This document shows positions 8,884-19,105 of a DNA stretch of 64,000 bases, one piece after another. The stretch covers positions 1-64,000 of the forward strand of contig JAISRZ010000069.1 of the NCBI GenBank assembly GCA_031273455.1, read 5' to 3'. The DNA is from Deltaproteobacteria bacterium (GTDB taxonomy: Bacteria; Desulfobacterota; Desulfarculia; Adiutricales; Adiutricaceae). Position 1 is the stretch's first letter; each line of letters starts with the position of its first letter. A program made the position numbers and the translations under genes. The notes under the pieces were generated by a model. It saw nothing but the letters and a program-made list of their open reading frames with translations, searched no databases and had not been told where the DNA came from.

Positions 8884-10692
8884 TTAGGGCCGCGACGATA
8901 GAAGATAAGAGCGACATTTTTTAAATAAAGTCCTGACCGGGTTAGCGGAGCTTTGGCTTAAGCGATAAACCTCGTTCCAAGTTTCTGAGTTGATGGGTTG
9001 AATGGGTTTAAGGGCCGCTAACTTTAAAGGGGCTAAGCGCCTAATTAAGGCCCGGCCTCTACGGCCCTTCCGGGCGGCGATGACGGAGCTTTGGCCGTTA
9101 AGACTTTCGACCACGTTAGACAGAGGGATAAATTGGCCAATGGCCATAACGGGATTAAGAGGAAAAAGAGCCTTGAGGGACAAAGCCTCCAGGGGATGGT
9201 CGGTCAGATAGACTGGCTCCTCTGGGCCTTTTAAGGTCCAGGGCCAGTTGGTGGCTAGAGCGCTCTCTATATAGGGGAGCTTTCCGCCATTGGCCTTGGG
9301 GAACATGAAGCTAAGGCCAGAATCCTCATCGCCGTTAAAGATAATGGCCCCCAAGCTAGAGGATAAGATCCGCCGGTCTTGATGGGCCGCCTCCAGTAGG
9401 TCCGTTGGCAAACCATACTCAGAGACCAAAAATTCCCGGGCCTTCGGCCAAGTGGCCTCAGAAGTTAAAGGTAACTCAAAAGGGGTCTCTAGAGCCGCTA
9501 AAGCCGCCTCATCGGTGGTCACGGCTAAACGGGCGGCTAGACACTTAGTCACTTCCTCCCCGGAATAGGCCCCTAACAAAAAGACGCTGGCTTCGTCTAG
9601 ATCATAGCCAGATAAGGCCATAATTAAGTTTAAGGCCCCCTGGCCACTTTGACCGCTGGCTAAATCATTCCAAGAGTTAAACCTAGTCGCGACGATCCGA
9701 CCGGTCGGCGTCCTAAAATAGCGCCTAACGGTTAAAGGGGAATCAGCCGCTAAAGGCTCCCCTAGGGCGTTGACCTCAACCGCTTGATAAAGAACGCGTA
9801 AAACCTCCGCTGGCCAGATCCCCTCAAGGTCAACGTAATCGCTTTGGTAAGTCTTGGCCCTCTTCTCTAGCTTACGGACATCAACCTCTAAGGCGTAGGA
9901 CTCCGCCTTAAACCTTTCCGCCTCAACTTCTAAAGCTTTATTGCGATAAGCCCATTCCCCGAAAAGCGCGTTAGCCCTCTTATTGGTTAGCTCCAAGGTT
10001 TGGCTACAATAGGCTGGCCAGTTAGCCGCCGCCGAGCTTGCGGGTATACTAGCGGGTAAAGTCACATATTCCGCCAGCTCCTTTTCTTGAGGAATTTGGG
10101 GCTCCGTATAATCCCGCGTGGCCCGGTAATACCGGGCGATAGCCTCCTCGGTGGGTTTACCGAGCTTAGGCGGAGGGCGAAAGCCTAAAGGAGCCAGAGC
10201 CGCGCTATAACTGGCCATTAAGCGGGGCCAATAGTCCACTTGACGCGGGACGTTTAAGCGACTAACGTTCCGCCCATCTAACCAGACGTGAATCAATGGT
10301 GGGCTCGAAGAGGCCGCCTCATTTTCTGGCGGCGGACGATAGTCAACCATTAACCCTTGGGGGTTAAACATCTTTTTAAGATAGGCCAAGGTGGCCTTTA
10401 GCCACTTTTGGACGTTACTTAAGGATAGCGGGCGATCCCAGAATAAAGAGCTTTTCTGAGGGTAAAAAAAGGACTGGCTCGCCCCGAGGATTATTTGGGC
10501 CACCCGAGCTAACTCGCATATGGTTGGCCACTTTAAGATCTCGGCTCGGCGCTCTTGGTCACTCTGGGGACCAATAAGGGGGACGGCCCGGGTAAATTCC
10601 TGGTCCGCCTCTAAGGCTCTTTGGACCTCGGCTAAAGAGAAATAAACCGCGCAGACAATGGTGGGGTTATAAAGATCGATAGTGGATGGCAA
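8884..10692 (-). CDS. Degenerate MobV-like domain fused to DUF3991 and a degenerate Toprim domain
   Basis: C-terminal half reads as DUF3991/Toprim (ATWPKAREFLVSEYGL...; EEPVYLTDHPLEALSLKALFP); N-terminal half is co-linear by eye with the adjacent MobV relaxase. Confidence 0.6.
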   Translation of the reverse strand: MPSTIDLYNPTIVCAVYFSLAEVQRALEADQEFTRAVPLIGPQSDQERRAEILKWPTICELARVAQIILGASQSFFYPQKSSLFWDRPLSLSNVQKWLKATLAYLKKMFNPQGLMVDYRPPPENEAASSSPPLIHVWLDGRNVSRLNVPRQVDYWPRLMASYSAALAPLGFRPPPKLGKPTEEAIARYYRATRDYTEPQIPQEKELAEYVTLPASIPASSAAANWPAYCSQTLELTNKRANALFGEWAYRNKALEVEAERFKAESYALEVDVRKLEKRAKTYQSDYVDLEGIWPAEVLRVLYQAVEVNALGEPLAADSPLTVRRYFRTPTGRIVATRFNSWNDLASGQSGQGALNLIMALSGYDLDEASVFLLGAYSGEEVTKCLAARLAVTTDEAALAALETPFELPLTSEATWPKAREFLVSEYGLPTDLLEAAHQDRRILSSSLGAIIFNGDEDSGLSFMFPKANGGKLPYIESALATNWPWTLKGPEEPVYLTDHPLEALSLKALFPLNPVMAIGQFIPLSNVVESLNGQSSVIAARKGRRGRALIRRLAPLKLAALKPIQPINSETWNEVYRLSQSSANPVRTLFKKCRSYLLSSRP

Positions 10693-10955
10693 AATTGGGG
10701 CTCCAAATAAATGATGGGTGAATGATTAAAAGGGCTTGGCCTTGGCTAGAGGTTTAGCGGTGGGTTTAATAAGGATACTAGAGACTGGTTGAATTAATAA
10801 CTAATTGAGCCGAGCGATAACGCTAAAGGCCAAGGCTGGCGGATAAAAAAGTAAAGCTTAGGGATATATAGAAACAGCTTAAGCCGTAAGGATTGTTAGA
10901 GTTGGGTTAAAGGCTAGGGTTTATTGGCGAGAGGATAAAAAGGAGTCCACGAAAA

Positions 10956-11037
10956 ATCCGCGGATATACCTAAAGGCGAACATAACCAATGGTATAGGGT
11001 ATAGGGTCAGCTTAATAATGGCCCTAAGGGCCATTAT
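10956..11037. promoter_or_regulatory. Cluster of palindromes and direct repeats upstream of the primase-like/MobV genes; candidate oriT/oriV or regulatory region
   Basis: ATCCGCGGAT (10956-10965); repeated gtataggg; ATAATGGCCC-TAA-GGGCCATTAT (11015-11037). Confidence 0.4.
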
Positions 11038-11319
11038 GGCGTGGTTTGTAAATGTAAATCCCTTTTTCCGTTTGTCAAGGGGGTAAAAGAAAAAAAATGG
11101 CCTAAAATCGAAAGTTTTTTTGGGCCCCCAATTTCTAGGGGATCTTTAAGACTTTTGGCCTAACGATTGGGGTCAATGGTTCTAGGCGCGGCGAACTTTT
11201 TTTTAGGCTAGGCCAACTGGCTCTTTGGGGGCGCCGAGCGGGTGGGGGCGAAGATAGCCATAATATGGCTTAGCCGCCGCGGACCATAGCCCTCTTAACC
11301 GCCCTTTTTAAGCGCCGAT

Positions 11320-11832
11320 CTATTTTTCCGTAGCGAAGCTTTGGATCTCCGGCGGGATAGGTTTCGGGTTAGTCACGTTGGGGATGACGACCTTAATTTT
11401 ATCCGTGGCCATATCTTCGCCACTAACCGTGTCCTCGGCGTAGATGGTTCCGTAAAGGCAAGAATCAAGGACCGTGAAATCAATCACCAAAAAGCTATCC
11501 AAGACAAATTTTTTATCGACAATGGGAATGGGTTTGGTATAGGTGAATCCCGCGCGCAATTCCGCCCCCATAATCCCCGCCTTAGGATCTTTGGATTTAA
11601 AAACCAATCTATCGGTCGGCTTTCTATCAGCGGCGAAGATGAATTGTCGGACTTGAGTCAAGTCTTTATTGAGATAAAAGCTTAAAACCACGCCTTCCGA
11701 TCCCGGAAAGGGCATGACCGCGGTGTACTCTTGGTCGTCCACGGAGCCATTTTCCGGCGCGGCGTAAGCGTTAGGCGTAAAAAGCGCTAGACAAACGAGG
11801 CCACATAAAAATAAAAAAAATATTTGTTTCAT
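11320..11832 (-). CDS. Secreted protein of unknown function
   Basis: MKQIFFLFLCGLVCLALFTPNAYAA signal peptide. Confidence 0.7.
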   Translation of the reverse strand: MKQIFFLFLCGLVCLALFTPNAYAAPENGSVDDQEYTAVMPFPGSEGVVLSFYLNKDLTQVRQFIFAADRKPTDRLVFKSKDPKAGIMGAELRAGFTYTKPIPIVDKKFVLDSFLVIDFTVLDSCLYGTIYAEDTVSGEDMATDKIKVVIPNVTNPKPIPPEIQSFATEK

Positions 11833-11958
11833 CGCGTAAATCACCCTTAATAAGAGGGCCTAGGGAATAAACCAGAATGAGGTTTCACATCGGGATCCAT
11901 TTTAGCCTGGGGCCAATGGCTACAATTTATAACTATATTTTATTAAACGTTTCTAATT

Positions 11959-13008
11959 TTAGCTCTGAGAGCGGATTAAATCCAGATAACCCCTGGCGTC
12001 CGGATGGCCTTGGGTCGCGGCTAGAGCGAGCCATTTGGCGGCTTCTTTGAGGTCTTTAGCCACCCCAAAGCCCATCAAGAGTCGAATACCCACCTCGAAC
12101 CGGGCGGCCATGTCCCCTTCCTCGGCCTTAAGAGCCACCTTTTGAAAATCCGCGGCCAGTTCCTTTAGCTCATTTTGGTTATTGTGAAAAGTTTTAGCCG
12201 CGTTTCGCGGGTCATAATACCCATTGATCGCGGCCTTATTAAACCACTTAGCGGCTTCCTTGAAGTCTTGGGTCAGGCCCTCGCCGTTTATATAGAGAAC
12301 CCCCAGATAGTGTTGGGCTTCTGGGCTCCCATTTTCCGCCGCCAGATGGAACCATTTAATGGCCTCGTTTAGGTCTTTCGGGACCCCTTGCCCCGAGAAA
12401 AGGACACAAGCCAGAGCGTTTTGGGAGTCTGGATGGCCACTCTCCGCCCCGGAGCGCAACAGTCTAAGACCTTCAGGGATGTCTTTCACCGCGCCCTGGC
12501 CCGTAAAAAGGGCCAAGGCCCGCTTAAATCGCGCCTCCAGCTCCTCAGTCGCCGCCTGGCGCCGCTCGACCGCCGCATCTTCTTTTTTGGCTATACTGGA
12601 ACTCAAGATTTTTAGAGCCTCTTTAACCTCATCGGGGCTGAGCTCATCCAATATGTTGGCTAAAGTCACCATTTTTTGGGCAAGGCTATTAGAGTCAAAA
12701 AGCTCCGCGTTAACCGCCTCTTGAGCCGAAGGCTCACCGCGCTCCACCATCAGACGGGCCCATTTGGCGGCCTCTCCGGGGTCTTTGGCCACCCCTTGAC
12801 CTTTTTCGTAGAGGTTCTTTAAAGTGGCCATGGCCTCCAGGCTACCGCCCTCCGCGGCCAGACGAAACCACTTAAGGCCCTCGGCTTGGTCTTGGGGGGC
12901 TCCCTCGCCTAAAAAGTAGATGGTTCCGAGAATGAACTGGGCCGCGTGATCCCCCGCCTCAGCCAATAGCTTAACGGAAGGGTAACTGTCATGTAATTTT
13001 TGCCGCAC
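11959..13008 (-). CDS. Sel1-repeat protein without a signal peptide
   Basis: Repeated AxxxLGxxYxxGxGVxxDxxEAxKWFRLAAExG units. Confidence 0.92.
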   Translation of the reverse strand: MRQKLHDSYPSVKLLAEAGDHAAQFILGTIYFLGEGAPQDQAEGLKWFRLAAEGGSLEAMATLKNLYEKGQGVAKDPGEAAKWARLMVERGEPSAQEAVNAELFDSNSLAQKMVTLANILDELSPDEVKEALKILSSSIAKKEDAAVERRQAATEELEARFKRALALFTGQGAVKDIPEGLRLLRSGAESGHPDSQNALACVLFSGQGVPKDLNEAIKWFHLAAENGSPEAQHYLGVLYINGEGLTQDFKEAAKWFNKAAINGYYDPRNAAKTFHNNQNELKELAADFQKVALKAEEGDMAARFEVGIRLLMGFGVAKDLKEAAKWLALAATQGHPDARGYLDLIRSQS

Positions 13009-13065
13009 GCGATTCTCCTTATAAAACTTGAAAAATTATAACCTACTTACTATAATTAAATGCGC

Positions 13066-14046
13066 TTAACGTTTATTATTGTGAGGTTTACCGCTCATTT
13101 TTGGCTTTAGGCCTTTCAGGAACTCTATGGAGGTAGCCTCGCCTTGGGCCGCCGCTAAACTAAACCATTTGATAGCCTCATTAAGATCTTTCGGCGCGCC
13201 ATCGCCAATTAGGTACTTTTTCCCCAAAGTGACTTGGGAGGTAACGAACCCCTCATTGGCCGCTAAAATATACCATTTAAGGCCCTCCGCTGGGTCTTGC
13301 GGGACGCCATCGCCGAGACACAATATGGCCCCCAGATTGTGGCGCGAAATGACATTCCCCCCTTCCGCGGCCTTTCGATACCATTTAACGGCTTCGGCTT
13401 TGTCTGGGGGCGTTCCATCGCCGAAGAATAACCTTAGCGCGTAATTATGTTGGCAATAAATGTCCCCGCTCTCCGCTTGGCGACGCTCCGCTTCCAAATT
13501 AGCGGCGTGTCTTTCCGCGAACTCTTTGGCGCCCAGTTGGTTAAATCTAATGGCGTTATCGGCGTTGGTAAACCCTTTCTCCGCGGCTAAACGAAACCAT
13601 TTGGCCCCTTCGGTCTTGTCTGGCGGAACCCCTAAGCCATAACTGTAAATGGCCCCCAAAACGTATTGGGCTTCCGGGCTCCCTTTTTCCGCCGCGTTCA
13701 GAAACAATTGAATAGCCCCGGGGATGAATTGACCGACGCCATCGCCGTTTAAGCGCATGAGCCCGACGTAAAATTGGGCGTGGGCGTGGCCATTCTCGGA
13801 GGCCAGAGAAAACCATTTGTGAGCTTCCTCTTTATTTCGCGGGACCCCCTCCCCGTTATAAAGGGCCATACCAAGCTGACACTGGGCCTCAGTGAGCCCT
13901 TTAAGCGCGGCCCGATTAAACCATTTGACGCCTTCGGCCTGGTTTTGGGTCACGCCTTCGCCATGGAACAACATGAGACCTAACGCCAATTGGGCCTGAG
14001 GATCCCCTTTTTTAGCTTTTAAACGAGTTAGTTTGTATAAGGACAT
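13066..14046 (-). CDS. Sel1-repeat protein without a signal peptide
   Basis: Multiple Sel1 units; N-terminus MSLYKLTRLKAKKGDPQAQLALG. Confidence 0.92.
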   Translation of the reverse strand: MSLYKLTRLKAKKGDPQAQLALGLMLFHGEGVTQNQAEGVKWFNRAALKGLTEAQCQLGMALYNGEGVPRNKEEAHKWFSLASENGHAHAQFYVGLMRLNGDGVGQFIPGAIQLFLNAAEKGSPEAQYVLGAIYSYGLGVPPDKTEGAKWFRLAAEKGFTNADNAIRFNQLGAKEFAERHAANLEAERRQAESGDIYCQHNYALRLFFGDGTPPDKAEAVKWYRKAAEGGNVISRHNLGAILCLGDGVPQDPAEGLKWYILAANEGFVTSQVTLGKKYLIGDGAPKDLNEAIKWFSLAAAQGEATSIEFLKGLKPKMSGKPHNNKR

Positions 14047-14659
14047 TTGTCATATTCTCACTTTATATATTCTAAACACGAAAAATGTAAAATTACTTAC
14101 AGTTAGTTAAAGTCACCCTGGCGGGGGGCGGGCTGAAAAGCCGTATCTATTCACGGCCATGGCTCCAAAGAACTAGAGAAAGTCCTTCCAGCGACAATCC
14201 TTCTGGGCCTTTTTCCCACGTTTTTAGGGTTTTGGCCTTAAGCGTTCCCATTCTAAGATTCAATTATAGATGAACCCCAATCGGTTGAAAAGGATTTGGG
14301 GCTAGGATATTAAGGGATTTATCGGCTAGCCAAAGGGCCTAGCTAGCCAGCCGCCCGCTAAAAGGCCATTTTTTTAAATTAACGATCCTGAATGGGGGTT
14401 AGCGGCGCTCTGAGACCCTTTCGGTAAGCTTAAGATTCCCTTTAGTTGAGACCTTTAAGCCATGACAAGAACTTGGTGAGGCTCTTGGCCGGACTTTTTC
14501 GGTTGGCGGTCGAGCGGGCGTTTTAGGCGTGTTTTCCGCCCTTGTTTGGCGAGGGTGGCGCGTCAGGCCCTGGGGGAACATTGGGGGATTTAGGATCTTC
14601 CTTGGCTATGGATCCAGCCTTGGCTATCCTCCCAAGCCGAGATAAACCCAAAAGTCCTT

Positions 14660-15778
14660 GGGAGATTCTACGCGTCGATTAAGACCCTGGCTGACGATGA
14701 CAAAACCAGCTTAATTTTCGTCACTGGGGTCACCAAGTTCGTTAAGGGCTCCGTCTTCTCGGGCCTCAACAACCTCTTTGACCTGACTTTGGACCCAACA
14801 CGCAACCCCATTCGCGGTTTCACCTTAGAGGAGTTCCGGGGCTATTTTCTGGAGTATCTACCGGATATCCTTGAATACAATAAATCAGAAGGTTTTACGC
14901 CGCCTGAGGCCGACCTTGACTACCTAATTGGCGAGATCATCGGCTATTACGATGGCTACTCCTGGGACGGCGAAACCAGGGTTTTAAACCCTTATTCGCT
15001 TATTCAGGCGCTGGCGACAAAAGAGCTTAATGCCCACTGGTTTAGCTCGGGCGCGATGTCTTTCCTCATAGATTTTAAAAAAAAAGAAGATCGTCTTATT
15101 CTTTCCCCGCCCCCCCCCCAGATGAGCGAAACGTCCCTCGAAGCGGTTGACTTAAAAAATCTTAAGCTTACGCCCCTCCTCTTCCAAACTGGCTATCTAA
15201 CAATCGACCAACGGTTAAGCGCGGACTCTTACCTCTTAAGGCGCCCCAACCAGGAGGTCAGCCAGGCCCTTGAGCAAAACCTTCTCGACTATTTACTTGG
15301 TCAGGCGGAAGTTAACGTCACCCTTTTAAGGGAGCGGATCGTAAGGGCTTTGGAGATCTATGACTCGACCTCTTTAGCCGCGTCTTTCCGGGATATTCTT
15401 TGGTGGAACTCCCACTCTGAGCTTAAGGCCAGCGAAGAGCTATACCCCGGGCTTATTTTCTCGGTCTTAAAAGCCTTAAGGTTCTCGGTCGCCACCCAGT
15501 CAGTCACGGTCGAAGAAGTCTTCGATATCCTCCTCACCCTTGGCCAAAGGGTGGCCTTCGTTTTCGAGTTTAAGCGTAGCGCTTTGACCCCCACTTTGGG
15601 CCAAAGCCAAGAGGTCGCGAAGAAGATAAAGGAAAAGCGTCAGGAAACCATTATAGAAGCGAAAAACCAGATCCAGTTCCGGGACTATGACGCGAAATAC
15701 GGCGCCGAGTATGGGGTCGTTAAGAAAGTGGCCGTGGCTTTCGTGGGGAAGACCCAGAGAGGTCGCGGTGGAGATTGA
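14660..15778 (+). pseudogene. 5'-truncated AAA-ATPase-like / PDDEXK_9-type protein
   Basis: Frame of ORF 14789 continues upstream as FYASIKTLADDDKTSLIFVTGVTKFVKGSVFSGLNNLFDLTLDPTRNP; the P-loop N-terminal part is absent; C-terminal FVFEFK motif present. Confidence 0.75.
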
Positions 15779-16850
15779 CTGAAGCGTTTCGGGTTACCGC
15801 CCATAAGCCCATAAAGGGCCCGCTCTCTGGTCCGATCGCGAGCGACCATAAATTACCTCGCTTAAAGTCACCCCAGCTGGTCGCGGCGGGGGGCGCGAGC
15901 TTAAACGCCAAAATTCTATTTTTAAACAAATAAAATCAAATTTTAAATATCAAAATTAAAAATACAATAGTTAAAGTTTATCTATTAATTATTTAACAAC
16001 ATAATAAAGTCTACTATCATTATAATTAATCCAGCGAGACCCCCCGGGTTGGCCCGCGAGTTTCTTTCCTCGTTGTTATCGGAAAAAATTCCTCGATAGA
16101 TTATAACAAACGATCTTAAGGCGATAATACTTATAACAGTATAAATAACTATGGGAATAATAATAGTTATACTTAAATCTATGCAGAAAAATTATCGCCA
16201 GAATCTACGCTTTATTCTAAAACCAGATCATTTAAGAAAATCTTCGCCCGTTCCCCCATCAGCGACCAGAGCCGTCTATTATGAGACTAAATAGCTGATA
16301 AGGGATTGGTCTCAGCCGCGCCCGAACCCCCACCATTCCCCCACCAAACCACCAGTGGTCGCCGCTAAAACCGGTTGGGCCATTATACTAAAAACCAAAA
16401 TAATGTAATCTGTCACTTTATAAACCTTAGAAATCTTTTATTTAGAGCGTTATTTTATTTTTATTCTTTATTATAAACTTCATGTTAAATTTTATAACTA
16501 CAATAAGCCTTCATTTACCTTTACAAAGCCTATAATCGCTGTTTAAAGTTATTTTAATCTCTAAGAGCCTCAAATTCCCAGAAGACCCTAGGGTGGGCTC
16601 TAGAGTTAAAAAAAGAAACCCTGGATCAAACAATTTTTTTATAGCTTCTTTATACATATTTTGTTATCATGACAGATTAAAATTCTGGCCTTAACTGGCC
16701 TCCCCTTAACGCGTCTGGCGGAAGACCAGGTTTTGGCCCTATCCTTTCTGGCCCCCATAAGCGGTTAAGGCGCCACAATTAGTGGTGGTGTCCCAGAAGA
16801 GGAGCCTTAAGCTTCAAAGCGTATTTTATAGTTTTCCATACGGAGGAATC

Positions 16851-17378
16851 ATGTTCATGTCGCAGAAAATTTTTTCTTGGCCCAGCCTGGCCGCTCTGGC
16901 TTTGGCGATGGTCTTTTTCCTGTGTGGCCCGGCCCAGGCGCAAACCGTTGGGGTGGTTGACCTAAAAAAAGCCGTGGACGACTCCAAGGCGGGCAAATCG
17001 GCCAACAACAAGCTCCAGGCCAAGTACGACTCTTTGAAGAAGAGCCTTGACGCCAAGCAAAAAGAGCTGGAGAAGAAGGAAAAAGACCTCATGAGCCAAG
17101 CCGCCACTTTGAACCAGGACGCCCTGGATAAGAAGCGGAATGAACTGGCCAATGACATCAAGACCTTCCGGGAGCAAGCCACCCGAGCCACCGATGAGAT
17201 GCAGAAAGCCATGAGCGACGCCATGAGCCCCTTATTCACTAAGGCCGAGGAAGCCGCGGCTCGTTTAGCGGCGGAGCGGGGTTTTTCGGTGATTATGGAC
17301 GCCAAAGAGGCTGGGGTTATCTTCTTCCAGTCTTCCATTGACATCACCACGGAAATCACGCGAGCCTTAGATAAGTGA
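16851..17378 (+). CDS. skp: OmpH/Skp-family periplasmic chaperone
   Basis: Signal peptide, VGVVDLKKAVDDSKAGKSANNKLQAKYDSLKKSLDAKQKELEKKEKDL coiled coil, position upstream of lpxD; RBS ggagga before ATG 16851. Confidence 0.87.
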   Translation: MFMSQKIFSWPSLAALALAMVFFLCGPAQAQTVGVVDLKKAVDDSKAGKSANNKLQAKYDSLKKSLDAKQKELEKKEKDLMSQAATLNQDALDKKRNELANDIKTFREQATRATDEMQKAMSDAMSPLFTKAEEAAARLAAERGFSVIMDAKEAGVIFFQSSIDITTEITRALDK

Positions 17379-17433
17379 CCTTGGTTAGCTTAGAGGTTTT
17401 CGCCCTATTAAAGACCGACGCTAGGGCCGACCG

Positions 17434-18570
17434 ATGATCCCCTTACCCGAGATCAGCTTAGGCGAATTGGGTCAAAGGGCCAAAGAGCGCTTAGCCGCGG
17501 ATTTCGCTATCTTAGGCGGCGGCGAGGCCCCGGAGATCGAGACTATTGGCCCGAATACCCGGATCGCCTTTTTAAGCTCAGCCGAAGAAGCCGGCCCTAT
17601 GGCCCTGTGCTTCGCGACCAGCCCGGACTATCTGGCTAAAGCCCAAGAAGGCCGGGCGGCGGCGGTGGCGGTTAACGCGAGCTTAAAGGATAAGCTGGGG
17701 GATCTTCCGGCCTTAATCGCTCCGGACCCCCGGCTTTTGTTCGCGGCCATCTTAAGTTTGGCCCGGGAAACCTATATCCCGCCCTTACCCCCAGGCGAGC
17801 CTTACTTTGTGGACCGGGCGTCCTGCCAGATTGGCCCTGGGGTCATCTTAGGCCCTCGGGCTTACATTGGGGCCCGGGTCATAATCGGCGAAAAAGCCAT
17901 TATCGGGCCAGACGTCTTTTTAGAGGACGATGTGGTCGTAGGGGCCGAGACCATCCTCCACCCCAAGGTCATTATCCGTTGGGGCTGTCAAATCGGTCAG
18001 CGTTGCCAGATCCACGCCGGCGCGGTCATTGGCGAGGATGGTTTTGGCTACACCCAAGTCCCCTCGCCCCAAACCGGTCGTCTCATCCACTACAAAAACC
18101 CCCACTTAGGTAAAGTAATCTTAGGCGATGACGTGGAGATCGGCGCTTTAACGGCCATTGACCGGGGGTTAGTGGCGGACACGGTCATAGGCCGGGGCGT
18201 TAAGATGGATAACCTGGTCCAAATCGGCCACAACTGCCAAATCGGCCAAGACGTTATCGTGGTGGCCCAGGTCGGTTGCGCGGGCCACAGTAACGTCGGG
18301 GACCGGGCCTTTTTATTAGGCCAATGCGGTTTAACCCATGGGGCCGTGGTGGGCCAAGACGCCATTATCACCGGCCAATCCGGGGTCACCGGACGCGTCC
18401 CAGCGGGTCGGGAGGCTTGGAGTGGCACGCCTTGCCGCCCCATGTCCCAAGAGCTACGCTCCCAAGCCATGGTTAACCGGGATCTGCCCCGGTGGCGTCG
18501 CTTTTGGGCCGAGTTCCGGAAAAGCCCCACCTTTGAGGCCCTTAAAAAAGCCTTGGCTTCTGGCGATTAG
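17434..18570 (+). CDS. lpxD: UDP-3-O-acylglucosamine N-acyltransferase
   Basis: Hexapeptide repeats, gene order, [15 protein letters not shown]. Confidence 0.93.
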   Translation: MIPLPEISLGELGQRAKERLAADFAILGGGEAPEIETIGPNTRIAFLSSAEEAGPMALCFATSPDYLAKAQEGRAAAVAVNASLKDKLGDLPALIAPDPRLLFAAILSLARETYIPPLPPGEPYFVDRASCQIGPGVILGPRAYIGARVIIGEKAIIGPDVFLEDDVVVGAETILHPKVIIRWGCQIGQRCQIHAGAVIGEDGFGYTQVPSPQTGRLIHYKNPHLGKVILGDDVEIGALTAIDRGLVADTVIGRGVKMDNLVQIGHNCQIGQDVIVVAQVGCAGHSNVGDRAFLLGQCGLTHGAVVGQDAIITGQSGVTGRVPAGREAWSGTPCRPMSQELRSQAMVNRDLPRWRRFWAEFRKSPTFEALKKALASGD

Positions 18571-18608
18571 CCTTTTTCTCGCCGCTTTCCTCTTTAAACG
18601 GTGTCTCT

Positions 18609-19082
18609 ATGCTCAAAGCCCTCTATGGAACCCAGGAAATTTTAGACAATCTGCCCCACCGCTACCCCTTCCTCTTGGTGGACCGGGTGGTCTCTTTGGA
18701 GCCGTGGCGAGAAATAGCGGCTTATAAAAACGTCACCTTTAACGAGCCTTTCTTCCAGGGCCATTTTCCAGGCCAGCCGGTCATGCCGGGGGTCTTGATC
18801 CTGGAGTCCATGGCTCAAGCCGCCTTTTTGCTCTTAGCCCTCTCCCAAAAGCACTTTCCCGAGCGGATCCCGCAAGATCTGAAAATTGAGGAGTTTAAAG
18901 GGCGCATCGGTTACTTCGCCTCGGCGGATCGGGTTAAATTCCGGCGCATGGTGGAACCGGGCGATCGGCTGGATCTTAATATCTCCTTCCTCCGACTGGG
19001 GACCAAGGCCTTTAAAGTCGCGGGCGAGGCCAAAGTCTTCGATCAAAAAGCGGCGGAAGCCGAAATGACCGCCACTTTCTGA
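18609..19082 (+). CDS. fabZ: 3-hydroxyacyl-ACP dehydratase
   Basis: [38 protein letters not shown]. Confidence 0.96.
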   Translation: MLKALYGTQEILDNLPHRYPFLLVDRVVSLEPWREIAAYKNVTFNEPFFQGHFPGQPVMPGVLILESMAQAAFLLLALSQKHFPERIPQDLKIEEFKGRIGYFASADRVKFRRMVEPGDRLDLNISFLRLGTKAFKVAGEAKVFDQKAAEAEMTATF

Positions 19083-19105
19083 ACCTAAGGAAACGATCGC
19101 CACCC

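Noticed and set aside
8834-8917. N-terminal extension MSLLSSIVAALIISLLTISPLALRGSFF of the relaxase ORF as a signal peptide
   Set aside because: A relaxase should be cytosolic; an internal ATG at 8833 has a strong GGGGGAG SD and avoids overlap with the upstream gene.
14399-14581. 60-aa minus-strand ORF
   Set aside because: Basic, low-complexity translation in a degraded intergenic region; no homology recognised.
15900-16780. AT-rich ~0.9-kb gap upstream of skp considered as an RNA gene or riboswitch
   Set aside because: No recognisable tRNA, rRNA or riboswitch core by eye; cannot be supported without covariance-model search.
16826-17359. 177-aa antisense ORF opposite skp
   Set aside because: Shadow ORF of a confident coding gene; no family-like motifs.
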